From Adiantum capillus-veneris (lineage: Eukaryota > Streptophyta > Polypodiopsida > Polypodiales > Pteridaceae), in assembly GCA_014529385.2 (NCBI GenBank), contig CM043965.1, positions 16,616,912 through 16,680,911 on the forward strand: 64,000 nucleotides of DNA, written 5' to 3'. Position numbers and translations under genes: made by a program. Positions 1-10,955 of the stretch are shown piece after piece. The notes below the pieces were generated by a model. It made no database searches, was not told where the DNA came from, and saw nothing but the letters and a program-made list of their open reading frames with translations. The stretch's first letter is position 1, and every line of letters begins with the position of its first letter.

Positions 1-1513
1 GTATCCATGTAGGATACAAATAAGGAAGAAAACTCTTAAGAGGTAAGAAAAGGTGGATTTCTTACAAGGTTGATGCTCCAAGTGTCTTGAGTAGGGCCAA
101 TTTTGACGCTTGTTGACGGTCCACTAGCTTTGACGGTACATTTTTTCTCCACTCTTGACCTTCCTTGAGAGACAAGGTAATTGAAGCTGAGTAATCAACC
201 ACCATGATGCTGTCTTTTAAGAGAAGAGGCTGAATTTTGTGGTTTTTTTTTTATAGATATGGGTAAATTGGAGGAGGAAAAATGAGACTAGGTGGTCAAT
301 TTTGGAATGGAATTGTGTGTGGGAGGTATGAGTACACCATGGTTTCTCTTATTCTTCAAGGTTGAGGAGAAGGTGAGTAGGGTGCAGAGAGGAGTGGTAA
401 GAGATGTGGGGATGATGAGTGGAGAAGTGTGTGTGAAAGAGGAAAATGATAAAGTGGAAGAGAGAGTGTGGCTGCATAGCATGGGAAAACTGGGGTCCAC
501 TAATAAAATCATAGCTCACAGCTCGTAGCTCAAAAAAATATGAAAAAATTTGAGACAAAAGTTCAGCCCACGATCTACAACTTTTGTTTGTATTACCTTT
601 TCAAATTCGGAGAGCAAGTGAATTTTAAAAATTCAGCAAAACCGACCGTTTTTTTCCACTGCACAAGGTCCTTGTGGGGTCCTTCTTTGGATGATTCTTT
701 TGAATACCTCCAAGAGTGAGCCCTCCATAGTGCATGTATGCATGCCACCTACCCTTGACCTTATTTGGTAGGTCTATAATTGAAGATATTATTGAGATCA
801 TGATATAAGTGAATAGTACAACTAAGAAAATCAAATATTGAGGGGTCTAAAAAATATGTACATGTCAAATATAAATAATATAAGTGGAAAAAATATAAAG
901 GGGTCAAAAGCAATCTCTCTCATTATGAGGCTACCATAAAAAGATAAATATTTTTGGTGTTCTAATTTTTTAGACAAAAAACAAAATAGATGTAGGAAGG
1001 GAAAAATCACAATAGTGAAAAAATATACACATAAATAAAACTAGTTTTTTTTGGATTTTTGTTGGGGTGGAGTTACACCAAATATAAGAGAAGCTTACAT
1101 GAAAATATTTCTATATGGAATAGAGAGTATGAAAAATGGTAAGAAAAATTGTGGTAATGGTGAGGCAATGTACAGAGCATAAATAACACACACCTAGGTA
1201 GAAATATTTAAATAAATACCAAAATCATTATGAAAAAATCTTTTATTTAGGCCCTATATACAAAGAAATATTTACATACGCATGGGCCATAATATACTTA
1301 TATTTTTTATATTTTTTATTTTTTTGGCTCAACTAGCCCAATGCCTAGCTAATTGAGGGTTTTTTATTTCAGTAAGGAGATATGGGAAAAGTCCCCTAAC
1401 TCACACGCACCTATATACAGTGAAAGGGTGAGGGTAACCATAGCGTTTGGGTGATTTTGGTAGGGTGGAGTATCTTACTATGGCAATTATGGAGAGCCGA
1501 AAAACGGCTATCA
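1..1513 (-). repeat. 3' LTR of element A (partial)
   Basis: Direct repeat of 5213-6725. Read on the minus strand it starts TGATAGCC at 1513, directly after the polypurine tract, and leaves the window at base 1. If the LTR has the 2.7-kb length predicted from the primer-binding site, about 1.2 kb lies outside the window. The short frames in this copy recur at the same places in the other LTR and are not genes. Confidence 0.9.
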
Positions 1514-1526
1514 TAGCCCCCCCCTT
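1514..1526 (-). other. Polypurine tract of element A
   Basis: On the minus strand this reads AAGGGGGGGGCTA immediately before the LTR start TGATAGCC. Polypurine tracts prime plus-strand DNA synthesis and lie next to the 3' LTR, so this sets the orientation of the element. The tract of element C has the same shape (AAGGGGGAGGGCTATA). Confidence 0.8.
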
Positions 1527-1602
1527 AGATAATGGTACATTCATGTACTATTTATCCGATCATACAACATGTAGATTGTGTAACGTCTGTCTTTGTCTGC
1601 TC

Positions 1603-3673
1603 TCATCTTTGTATGATTAAGAAAACTTGTGTGATATGAAAGGTTCTCAAAGCCAATAGCAGGATGTAGTGAAGTGACTGAGTAAACCTCCTCCATTGAG
1701 AAAGTTTCCATAAGCACCCCCCAGGATCAAAGATCTTGAAATATCTTTCCCAAAGCGAGATGTATGGTATGGAATCACTTACTGATTTCTGTTGAAGAAA
1801 CTTGTAGATTTTACTCTTGTCCATGATTGCATCTATCACTATGAATGTGATATAAAAGATTGGTTGCTCTTTCTCCTGTGTAAAGTTGATGTATCTGCTA
1901 CGATCTTCAAGAGCTTGTATGAGAAAATTCCTGAACTGTAGCTCATAAAATTCATTCAACTTGGGTAGGCTCATCAACAAGTAAAAAATTCTATGACCTT
2001 CATGATTTAGGAAAGCTTGCTCCATGCTTCCAGCTGCTATTGGAAGATATTGCAAATAGTTTACCACATAAGTAGATAATAGACAAAGGTTTCTATTTCT
2101 TCCAACACATTGGAAGAGAATAGATTTTGGTACTGATTGATGAAATATCCACATGTAGCAATCAACAAATTTTTCATCTATGATGAAGACCAGAAACATC
2201 ACAATGTGCGATCTCCATACACCAAAGAACCAAGTGAAGAAGATTTGGAAACATCCGTTTATCACCAAGTATTCATGTCCTCTTCCACTTAAGAAGGTAT
2301 GGTGTTCCCGATGAAAGGTATATGTGAAGAGAGGAGAAGTTGACCTTGAAGAGGTGAAACCCAATGTGAAGATGATTGGGGCTTCAAAAGCTTGGATTTT
2401 CTTGCTAAGAGATTGTCCCATGAATGAAGAGCCACCCACTAAAACACCATTGGAGAGAATGATACCCTTCTGATATTTTCCTTTTATGATTTTATTTTTT
2501 ACTACTCTCCCATGTTCTTCATCCCCTTCTAAGCCCCCCCTTTGGCAAGGTTGTAACTCCTCACATTGTACCACCTCAAAGGTTGATGGAATATTGTTTG
2601 ATTTTGTGAAACATTTGGCTTCTTGCATGATAGGTTCCTCTATGCTTAACATACATGGGTCATACCAATGCTTTTCAACATCCTCAAACACTTCTTGAAG
2701 ATTATCCTCACATGGATTCAACTCACACTCTTCTACTTTGTTTTGGAGTTGGCATTCCATGTACACAATCATCTCTTTATGATCAATGTGGTATATGATC
2801 TCTTCACCTATGATTTCATCTTCTTCTTCACTCTCTTCTTTTAGACAAGATACACTCTCAGAACATTCCATAAGATCAAGGTTACCTTCAAGGTCTTCAT
2901 TCTCCATAGAGTCATGTTGCACAAAAGCTTCGTCTACTTGGACTAGAAATTGATCCTCCGCCAAAAGGTTGGATGTATCCATTATTGAATCGTCAATGCC
3001 ATTTGAAATATCTTGTGTCAATTTTTGCATGCTTGTGATAGAGGTAGAAGAAAGAGATTCCACATTTGAGTCTTGGCCACACACTTTAGCACTTGAATAA
3101 TCAGTTGGCATGTAAGTAACTTCTTCAACATTTGTCGGAGTAGAAGGAGACAAGTATGGCAAAGGAGATGACTCCTTGATAGAAACACTTTCATGATGGT
3201 TGGTTCTTCCAGCATGATGGAAACCATTTTTGATGTAGAAGTACTTGTGAAACTTCCTTCGGGCAATAGTGACCGCTTCTTCAAAGGTAGAGGGTCCACT
3301 ACAAGTAACCTTAGTCTTTAGGAAAGGAGACAAGCCCGAAATAAATTGCTCCATTTTTACATAATCTGGAAATGTAGAACTAAATCCACATCTTCCCCAC
3401 AGCCCATGCTGTCTCTGTTGTTGGAAATTTAGAGAATCTGGTCTTCAAAGCTTTGGAAATTTGGGTATATCCATCTTCAATCTGAGAAGACATACTTCAA
3501 AACCATTGCTCAACGTTGCCTCTAAGGCATAGCAATAGAAAATCCCCTTTTTCAATGTCATCCCTTTTACCAAGGATACGACAAACCATTCTAAAATCAG
3601 CAAGAAAATCATGAACATCTTCTTCTAGATTTCCGAAGAAGATTGGGATATCATCAAAGGTATAGCGTGTCAT
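1603..3673 (-). pseudogene. gag-derived gene of element A with a long unknown C-terminal extension
   Basis: The start ATG at 3671-3673 opens a Ty3-type gag (MTRYTFDDIPIFFG...). A TGA after the motif NVEQWF and a frameshift interrupt it. The frame then runs open from 3354 to 1603 for 583 codons. That part begins with a gag segment (FISGLSPFLK, FEEAVTIARRK). A very acidic region follows (EESEEEDEIIGEE), and the last 200 or so residues are rich in aromatic and hydrophobic residues with no family I recognise. No zinc knuckle, protease or polymerase motif is visible. The product is probably a capsid-like protein that packages its own RNA while enzymes come from a relative. The function of the tail is unknown. 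Confidence 0.7.
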
Positions 3674-3966
3674 AGCTTCTTAATGCTAGAACCACACAAA
3701 GATTAGTTCCAAACAATCATTTTCTCTCATGACATCAACTAACTAGACAAAGTTTTGAAAGGTCTTTTAGCATGAATTCTAGATTCTTATGTGAAAATGT
3801 TTTTTTCCTTTCTTATGTTATGCTAATCCAAACCATATTCTAGATCAATTTTTGTTGCCTTGAAATTAAACTCGGTCATACAAGTTCTCATGATTCATAT
3901 AATCTACTTGATTATGCTGAAATTCAAGCATTCATGCAATACAACAACAATAAGCACAAAGTCATT

Positions 3967-3983
3967 CCTCAGTGGGGGCACCA
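3967..3983 (-). other. Primer-binding site of element A
   Basis: On the minus strand this reads TGGTGCCCCCACTGAGG, identical to the site in element C at 53012-53028. It lies three bases after a possible LTR end (CCTCA) and about 290 bases before the gag ATG, the usual place for a tRNA primer site. The TGGTGCC start resembles the tRNA 3'-end complements used by many plant Ty3 elements. I did not assign the tRNA. Confidence 0.75.
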
Positions 3984-3986
3984 ATT

Positions 3987-4245
3987 TGAGGCGGTCCGGG
4001 GCGGGCAACAAGAAGAGCAACCTCTAGACACCCTTCAAGGCTCCCGTGCTGCTCAATGGGGTTGGGGCACAACACAACACAAACCAAAACAACAAACCCA
4101 CAGCCAAATCCCAACTACACAAGAGGCACCACCTAGTTTAAGAGCGAACTAGGACGCAAAAGAGGAGAATCGTTAGAGCAACCCACAAACAAGAAAGGAA
4201 TTTACAATAACCCTAACACCAATGGAACACTCTCACACACTAAAA

Positions 4246-4341
<96 letters not shown>

Positions 4342-6725
4342 TGCTCGGGCTGCTTTGAAACGTATCGGCAATGATCAAGCAAACACAACTATATATTTAA
4401 GAAGGAGAGAGAAAGGGGGAGGGGGTGCTTGTTGCATTAATACCTTCTTACAAATCTATCATGACAAATCAAAGTGAGATTAGTATTTGTTCAACATAGC
4501 TTGCGTAAATTTCACCACAACACATCACAAGAAAAGCCACCCTAATCACTGTCTTAAGTCCAGGGGAGTCCTCTCCACCCTGTCGCCCTCTTACAGTATG
4601 TGGAATTTATGGCTAGATTGATGACAACACCAGAGACAAGCTATCAAGAACTTAACAAAAAACACCAAGACACTTACGCATCATTGTTGTCCATTACTTC
4701 ACGTTGGAAGAGAGACAAAGTATCCAAGCTTAGTCCAAATCCACCCTCCTTGATTCAGCAAATGTTGGGCTTACACTAGTAGGAGAAATGATAGATTTCC
4801 TACTCTCAATTGAATGATCACTCTCTCTCTTACAATGGCATAGAGTTCCCTTGCTAATCCCCTATTACAACACATGCACATGCATAAGACAATGAGCTTC
4901 CACTCAAGAGCTCCTTCTAGAGAGGTTGAGCTTGGCTTCTCAAGCTATAGCATAGTGCTCTTGCTTATGACTCTCTCCTATTGTGCTAGCTACACCCTCC
5001 TTTTATAGCAATTTTGAAGGCTAGGGTTACTCCTCTAACCATGGTTGGGTTAGATTTTCAGCAATTTATCTAATTTCTTTTGCTTGGAATTATCAAGAAG
5101 TTGGTGGGGAAAGAGAGATGAGAGAAATGGAGGTGATAGGACTTTTCATAGTGGGTTAGTGTTAGTAGAGTTAGTATTAATTTACAAATAGAATTGGATA
5201 TTTACAATGGGAGTATCCATGTAGGATACAAATAAGGAAGAAAACTCTTAAGAGGTAAGAAAAGGTGGATTTCTTACAAGGTTGATGCTCCAAGTGTCTT
5301 GAGTAGGGCCAATTTTGACGCTTGTTGACGGTCCACTAGCTTTGACGGTACATTTTTTCTCCACTCTTGACCTTCCTTGAGAGACAAGGTAATTGAAGCT
5401 GAGTAATCAACCACCATGATGCTGTCTTTTAAGAGAAGAGACTGAATTTTGTGGTTTTTTTTTTATAGATATGGGTAAATTGGAGGAGGAAAAATGAGAC
5501 TAGGTGGTCAATTTTGGAATGGAATTGTGTGTGGGAGGTATGAGTACACCATGGTTTCTCTTATTCTTCAAGGTTGAGGAGAAGGTGAGTAGGGTGCAGA
5601 GAGGAGTGGTAAGAGATGTGGGGATGATGAGTGGAGAAGTGTGTGTGAAAGAGGAAAATGATAAAGTGGAAGAGAGAGTGTGGCTGCATAGCATGGGAAA
5701 ACTGGGGTCCACTAATAAAATCATAGCTCACAGCTCGTAGCTCAAAAAAATATGAAAAAATTTGAGGCAAAAGTTCAGCCCACGATCTACAACTTTTGTT
5801 TGTATCACCTTTTCAAATTCGGAGAGCAAGTGAATTTTAAAAATTTAGCAAAACCGACCGTTTTTTTCCACTGCACAAGGTCCTTGTGGGGTCCTTCTTT
5901 GGATGATTCTTTTGAATACCTCCAAGAGTGAGCCCTCCATAGTGCATGTATGCATGCCACCTACCCTTGACCTTATTTGGTAGGTCTATAATTGAAGATA
6001 TTATTGAGATCATGATATAAGTGAATAGTACAACTAAGAAAATCAAATATTGAGGGGTCTAAAAAATATGTACATGTCAAATATAAATAATATAAGTGGA
6101 AAAAATATAAAGGGGTCAAAAGAAATCTCTCTCATTATGAGGCTACCATAAAAAGATAAATATTTTTGGTGTTCTAATTTTTTAGACAAAAAACAAAATA
6201 GATGTAGGAAGGGGAAAATCACAATAGTGAAAAAATATACACATAAATAAAACTAGTTTTTTTTTTATTTTTGTTGGGGTGGAGTTACACCAAATATAAG
6301 AGAAGCTTACATGAAAATATTTCTATATGGAATAGAGAGTATGAAAAATGGTAAGAAAAATTGTGGTAATGGTGAGGCAATGTACAGAGCATAAATAACA
6401 CACACCTAGGTAGAAATATTTAAATAAATACCAAAATAATTATGAAAAAGTCTTTTATTTAGGCCCTATATACAAAGAAATATTTACATACGCATGGGCC
6501 ATAATATACTTACATTTTTTATTTTTTTTATTTTTTTGGCTCAACTAGCCCAATGCCTAGCTAATTGAGGGTTTTTTATTTCAGTAAGGAGATATGGGAA
6601 AAGTCCCCTAACTCACACGCACCTATATACAGTGAAAGGGTGAGGGTAACCATAGCGTTTGGGTGATTTTGGTAGGGTGGAGTAACTTACTATGGCAATT
6701 ATGGAGAGCCGAAAAATGGCTATCA
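3987..6725 (-). repeat. 5' LTR of element A
   Basis: The part 5213-6725 is proven by its match to 1-1513. I extend the LTR to 3987 because a TG/CA edge there sits directly beside the primer-binding site, giving an LTR of about 2.74 kb. A competing edge at 5134 (TGATAG on the plus strand, mirroring CTATCA at 6725) would give 1.59 kb but leaves 1.15 kb between the LTR and the primer site. The missing sequence left of the window would settle this. Confidence 0.7.
4250..4338. repeat. (GA)n microsatellite
   Basis: About 44 uninterrupted GA units inside the predicted 5' LTR of element A. Similar pure GA/CT tracts recur at 32267-32326, 33763-33842, 33919-33988, 35813-35865 and 38717-38780, so long GA tracts are a genome-wide habit here and not specific to this element. 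Confidence 0.95.
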
Positions 6726-7260
6726 GTAGCTCTTGAGACCGAGCTAGCTCTTTTTGAAGTTGTGCTATCTTCATAGTTGGTACTTTCGGTGTATTCCCTG
6801 TTTGTGCGATTTGGTGTGTTTGTGCTTTGTCTTGTGCTGGTGCGGTGCACGAGACTTGTGCAATGTCTTTCCATGTTGTGCCTTGTGTTGTGCCACCCAT
6901 TTGTGCAGTGACAGCTGTAGTTGTTAACTCTTCTAGCTGCGTATCAAGAGGTAAAGCCATGACTAGATGATAAACATTACCACCTTCAGATTTGTATTCT
7001 TCCCCTCTTGATCCAAATATTTCAGATGCAAAATACTGGTTACTCTCTGCAGGATCTTCATGATTCATGGAAGCTTTGTAGTAGCGACCGTCCTCATCTA
7101 CATAAAGGGTACCAATTTGTCGTTTCCCATCTTGAGCTTTGTACAGAAAAATACTTGGAGGATATGTGTAGAGTTCTGGAAGTTGATCCTTGTACAACAT
7201 TTCTATCTCATTGTCGATGATTTTCTGTGCCTCATGTAAATTGATCCCAGACAGTCTTCC
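6726..7260 (-). CDS. Unknown protein fragment interrupted by element A
   Basis: An open frame reads from upstream of 7260 through an ATG at 7200 down to the edge of element A at 6725, after which the frame is LTR sequence. The protein includes GRLSGINLHEAQK, a YPPSIFLYKAQDGKRQ stretch and a TQ-rich segment. It ends in a possible short coiled coil (QLQKELARSQELL). I do not recognise the family. It could be an exon of a host gene or part of an older element. Its true C-terminus must lie left of the window, because element A inserted in it. Confidence 0.4.
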
Positions 7261-7274
7261 ATGAAATCTGGATG

Positions 7275-7604
7275 TGGGTGTAGTGTAAAGAATGAGGATG
7301 CAAGAGAGCTACACAAGACAAGCACAAAGCACACAGAGATGGAAAGCTTCTTCTTCTTCTCCTAGAAAAGAGAGTATAAAATGACTAAGTGCTAAAGCTG
7401 AAAAGTAGCACATATGTACATGTGGTCACTAAGTGTGAACTCGCTAGAAGCGTACTAGGCTAGCACTATAAGTGTAGTCCAGCTGTAGAATCACTGGCAG
7501 AGATCCTCCATGTCGGTCACCTAACACGCCAGTGAGTAAATGCCGTAAGCGGCCAAGACCCGTAGTGGATGCCAGCTCAAGGTGTAGAGCTCGACATCTC
7601 AACA
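7275..7604 (-). repeat. 3' LTR of the copia element
   Basis: Starts at 7604 (minus strand TGTTGAGATG) directly after the polypurine tract. The far end near 7275 (…ACCCACA) is estimated from a CA dinucleotide and typical copia LTR length, since no second copy exists here. The pol stop codon at 7577 lies inside the LTR, so the last eight or so pol codons overlap it. Confidence 0.6.
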
Positions 7605-9540
7605 CTCCCCCTCGAGCTCTGCATGTTGCAGAGTCCAAGCATAGTCCGGAAACGTCGAAGCTTCTCAGCTCCAAGGGCCTTGGTAAAGATATCCGCTATC
7701 TGCTCCTCTGTGCTGATGTAGACCAAGTCGATGTCGCCCTCCAACACTCGCTCTCGAACGTAGTGGTAATGGACCTCTATGTGCTTGGTCCTGGCATGGA
7801 ATACTGGGTTCCTAGCCAACTGTATGCTGCTGAGGTTGTCACAATGGATGACAATCTGCTGGTCCACCTGCACTCCCAAGTCCTCAAGTAATGTGCATAG
7901 CCAAGCTACCTTGTATGCTGCGACTGTTGCACCTCTGTACTCGGCCTCTGTGCTCGATAAAGCAACCGTAGGCTGCTTTTTGCTGCTCCAAGTAACAGCA
8001 GCACTCCCAAAAGAGAACATGAAGCCACTCGTAGATCTCCTATCAACAATGCTACCTGCCCAATCTGCATCTGTATACCCATACAATGCTAATGGCGCAT
8101 CTGCTTCATAGAACAATGCATAGTCAAGAGTCCCTTGCACATACCGAAGTGTGCATCGTACTCCATCCAAATGTGGCTTCCTTGGAAGCTGCATGAACTT
8201 ACTCTCCAAGCCTACTGTGTAGCTCAAGTCTGGCCTCGTGATAGTCAAGTAGATTAGACTACCCACAATCTTCCTGTACATCTTGACATCCTCAACAACA
8301 TCACCCTTCTCTGCACTCAGCTTTGCATTCACATCCAAGGGAATAGAAATTGGCTTACAATCAGCCATACCATACTTTGACAACATGTCCAAAGCATATT
8401 GTCTCTGTGACAGCCATACACCCTCTGGAGTCCTGATCACCTCAATGCCAAGAAAGTAGCGCAACTCGCCCAAATCTTTCATTTCAAACTCCTGTTTGAG
8501 AAGACCCTTCACATGGTCAATCTCCATAGCATTGTCACCCACAATAATAAGGTCATCTACATATATGGTAATGACCACAATCCCCACATCACTCTCACGT
8601 ACATAGAGTGAATGATCAGCATGAGCTCTCCTAAACCCAATACTGACAAGATACTTGGCAATCATGTCATACCATGCTCTAGAGCCCTGTTTCAAACCAT
8701 ACAAATCTTTGAGAAGCCTGCATACATAATCTGGGTAACCTGGATCGACATAACCAAGTGGCTGATCCATATACACTTCCTCTTGCAACTCACCATTCAA
8801 GAAGGCATCTTTACATCCATTTGATGCATAATCCATCCTCTAGATGTAGCCACTGCTATGAGAGCTCTCACAGTCGTCATCTTTGCCACTGGAGCAAAGG
8901 TCTCCTCATAGTCTATGCCATACGTCTGTGCATAACCCTTTGCGACTAGCCTTGCCGTGTGACGCTCAATGTTACCATCAGCCTTATGCTTGGTTTTATA
9001 CACCCATTTACAGCCAATAGCTTTCTTGCCACTTGGCAATGGCACCAACTCCCATGTGTCGTTTGCTTCCAATGCAGCTATCTCTTCAATCATTGCATCA
9101 TCCCAATGCACATTTCTAACTGCATCCTCAAAACATGTGGGCTCCACATCCTGTATCACCTTAGCCATGTAGGCTTGGTGATGCGCTAGATACCCATCAT
9201 AAGTCAATTTCTGAACTGGATTTCTGACTCTGTTAGATCTGCATGGTCCTGGGTCACTCCTTTGCCCTCTAGCATCTTCTTGTACTTTCCTTACACCAGG
9301 TGTCCTGACAGCCGGAATTCCAAATTCCTCATCAAGACTTTGTTCAGAACCATCTCAATCCATGTCTACATGTGAAAAACCTGATGATGCATCAGCCATA
9401 AAGGGAGGTTCATCAACCTTTTCCTTTTCTTTTCGTGATACATTCCCTTTACCTGCTGGTGGAGTAACCTACGTACGTAGTCTACCATTCCATGGCTTCT
9501 CAATAGAGCCACGAGAAGAGGACTCTTGTGGTCCACTCAA
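7577..9540 (-). pseudogene. Copia pol: reverse transcriptase and RNase H
   Basis: From 9540 the frame reads an acidic linker with stops (TAG, TGA), then RSNRVRNPVQKLTYDGYLAHH, the usual copia join before reverse transcriptase. The polymerase follows (WELVPLPSGKKAIGCKWVYK, DYEETFAPVAK). A frameshift near 8797-8836 replaces the expected DVKTAFLNG junction. The second frame, 8836 to 7577, carries AFLNGELQEEVYM, the catalytic IYVDDLIIVG and FLGIEV. RNase H follows with YTDADWAGS, LSSTEAEYR and HIEVHYHYVRE. Catalytic residues look intact, but the frameshift and upstream stops make the copy inactive. Such enzymes copy element RNA into DNA in cytoplasmic particles. Confidence 0.85.
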
Positions 9541-9658
9541 ATGAATTCCCAAGTCAAATCAACTCCAAATTGGACCAAATTTGCCTAGGAGGCTTATCTA
9601 AGGCTATATGACAGCATGGTATGGTCACAAGAGAATTTTGGTCTCAGAATCATGCAGT

Positions 9659-10417
9659 AGACATCCTACGCGTAGGATGTCTTTTTGCCCAGAATAAACC
9701 CAAACTTGGACCAAAGATTCCCAGAGTCTTCAGCAAACCACTGGTATGCTTAGATTTGAGTTTGGATGTCAAAAGACCCCAAAGCTAGCTATTCTTGCCT
9801 TTTGTCTGTCCAAAAACGCTAAAGTCTATTCAATCTTCACTTTCACTGACCCAAATGAGATGAAATTTACCACATGCACTCAATACAACATTTAGAACAT
9901 GCCTATGGAGTCATCCTATGGTTTGGTCTCAAAATTAGGCCTTGGACACAATTTGGGTAGGATGTCTGAAAATTCTCGTCTTTTGGCTTTAATGTGTCAA
10001 AATTTGGTCAAATTTCCACTTTCCAGGTGAAAATAGGGTAGAAACTACCTTCTAAACACACTGGTAACCTCAGTTTTTCCAAAAAGTGCCCAGATCACCC
10101 TATATACATCCTACGTGTAGAATGTCTACTGCTTATTTTTTCAGACTAAGGTGTCTCTGATGCTTCCTTATGCTCTCAGCAAGTGCAAGTATGCTTCACA
10201 TTTGCAAAAAAATGCAAAAATCACTCAATTTAAGCCTATTCTGAAAGTTTACATTTTTCGACTCCGCCTTTTGGCTTTTGGTCAACAAAAATAGGGAAAA
10301 ACACTCAAGTCAATATGTTACTAGGGTAAAACCTACCCTCTGAACCCACTAGTAACCTCAGTTTTCCCAAATTGCCTGCCAAAAGTACCCTGGAGACATC
10401 CTGCGCGTAGGATGTCT
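9659..10417. repeat. Palindrome-tagged repeats in the leader of remnant D
   Basis: A perfect 24-base palindrome (half-site AGACATCCTACG) lies at 9659-9682. Degenerate copies lie at 10104-10127 and 10394-10417, and a lone half-site ends at 9967. A further half-site (GCGTAGGATGTCT) occurs in the LTR at 11306-11318. Successive full or half copies are about 285-290 bases apart where neighbours can be paired. No credible protein is encoded in this leader. Confidence 0.8.
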
Positions 10418-10936
10418 ACTGTCTTAAAATGCAAATTTTTTCTGGTAGTAGTACTCCCTATGCTCTGTAGAGCTCTCATCAATAATCACAGAAACTTTTG
10501 GACTTCAAATCAGCTTCCAAACACAATTTACCATCTTTCCTACTTAGCGTTTTCCACTTCTCTGATGAGCCTAACAGCAAATAAGACATACATAAAGTAC
10601 TAGATCAGCAATCAAGATATCCTACTTACCCTACTCCTACTCATCATATGAGATGGTGATTTTGATGTCTTGGTTGCTTCCTAGCCTCACACAGACTCTC
10701 AAGTCAACCTACCACCACATCTACCACTCCAACTCCTACTCTCTACACCACAACCTACTACTACCTAATGCTACCTAAGACGGAAGATCTAGGCTAGACA
10801 CACGCTCCCTAGACTCCTCCTAAGACCTAGAGAGTCCACCACCCTCTGATCTTATCTAAATGTAAAATAGTACTCTGGCAAGCCAAAGGGACCTCTATCT
10901 TCAAGGACTAGTCTCGGTCACCTACTTAGGGCCCTC

Positions 10937-10954
10937 GTCCCGGTAGCGGCACCA
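10937..10954 (-). other. Primer-binding site of remnant D
   Basis: On the minus strand this reads TGGTGCCGCTACCGGGAC, one base after the LTR end GCCCAACA. The TGGTGCC start and position match other plant LTR elements; element E has TGGCGCCATTGCCGGGG in the same place. Confidence 0.8.
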
Positions 10955-10955
10955 A

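Larger units (their letters stand above)
1..6725 (-). mobile_element. LTR retrotransposon A, gag-only (TR-GAG-like), cut by the window start
   Basis: Bases 1-1513 reappear at 5213-6725 with a constant offset of 5212 and only about a dozen to fifteen mismatches by eye. They are therefore the LTRs of a recent insertion. Both copies end in CTATCA. Orientation is minus: a G-rich polypurine tract lies next to the left LTR, and a plant-type primer-binding site and the gag frame both read on the minus strand. The interior holds only a gag-derived gene; I see no protease, reverse transcriptase or integrase. Known gag-only plant elements (TR-GAG) depend on relatives for their enzymes. The left LTR is incomplete, so its target duplication cannot be checked. 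Confidence 0.85.
7275..9540 (-). mobile_element. Ty1/copia retrotransposon, 5'-truncated
   Basis: The copia order is clear on the minus strand: linker between integrase and reverse transcriptase, reverse transcriptase, RNase H, polypurine tract, 3' LTR. The polypurine tract (GAGGGGGAG on the minus strand, 7605-7614) lies directly before the LTR start TGTTGAGATG at 7604. No matching 5' LTR is present. The element stops near 9540, where remnant D begins, so gag, protease and the integrase core are lost. Confidence 0.85.

Noticed and set aside
288-834. Short ORFs in the left LTR and their twins at 5500-6046
   Set aside because: They are duplicated because the LTR is duplicated, they overlap on both strands, and no motif is present.
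5134-6725. LTR of 1592 bp bounded by TGATAG and CTATCA
   Set aside because: Attractive ends, but it would leave 1.15 kb between the LTR and the primer site; I prefer the edge at 3987 and record the doubt as a finding.
9298-9318. TGTCAGGACACC on the minus strand in the copia linker, resembling the F-type LTR start
   Set aside because: The match is about 12-14 bases inside coding sequence, without a purine tract or further similarity.
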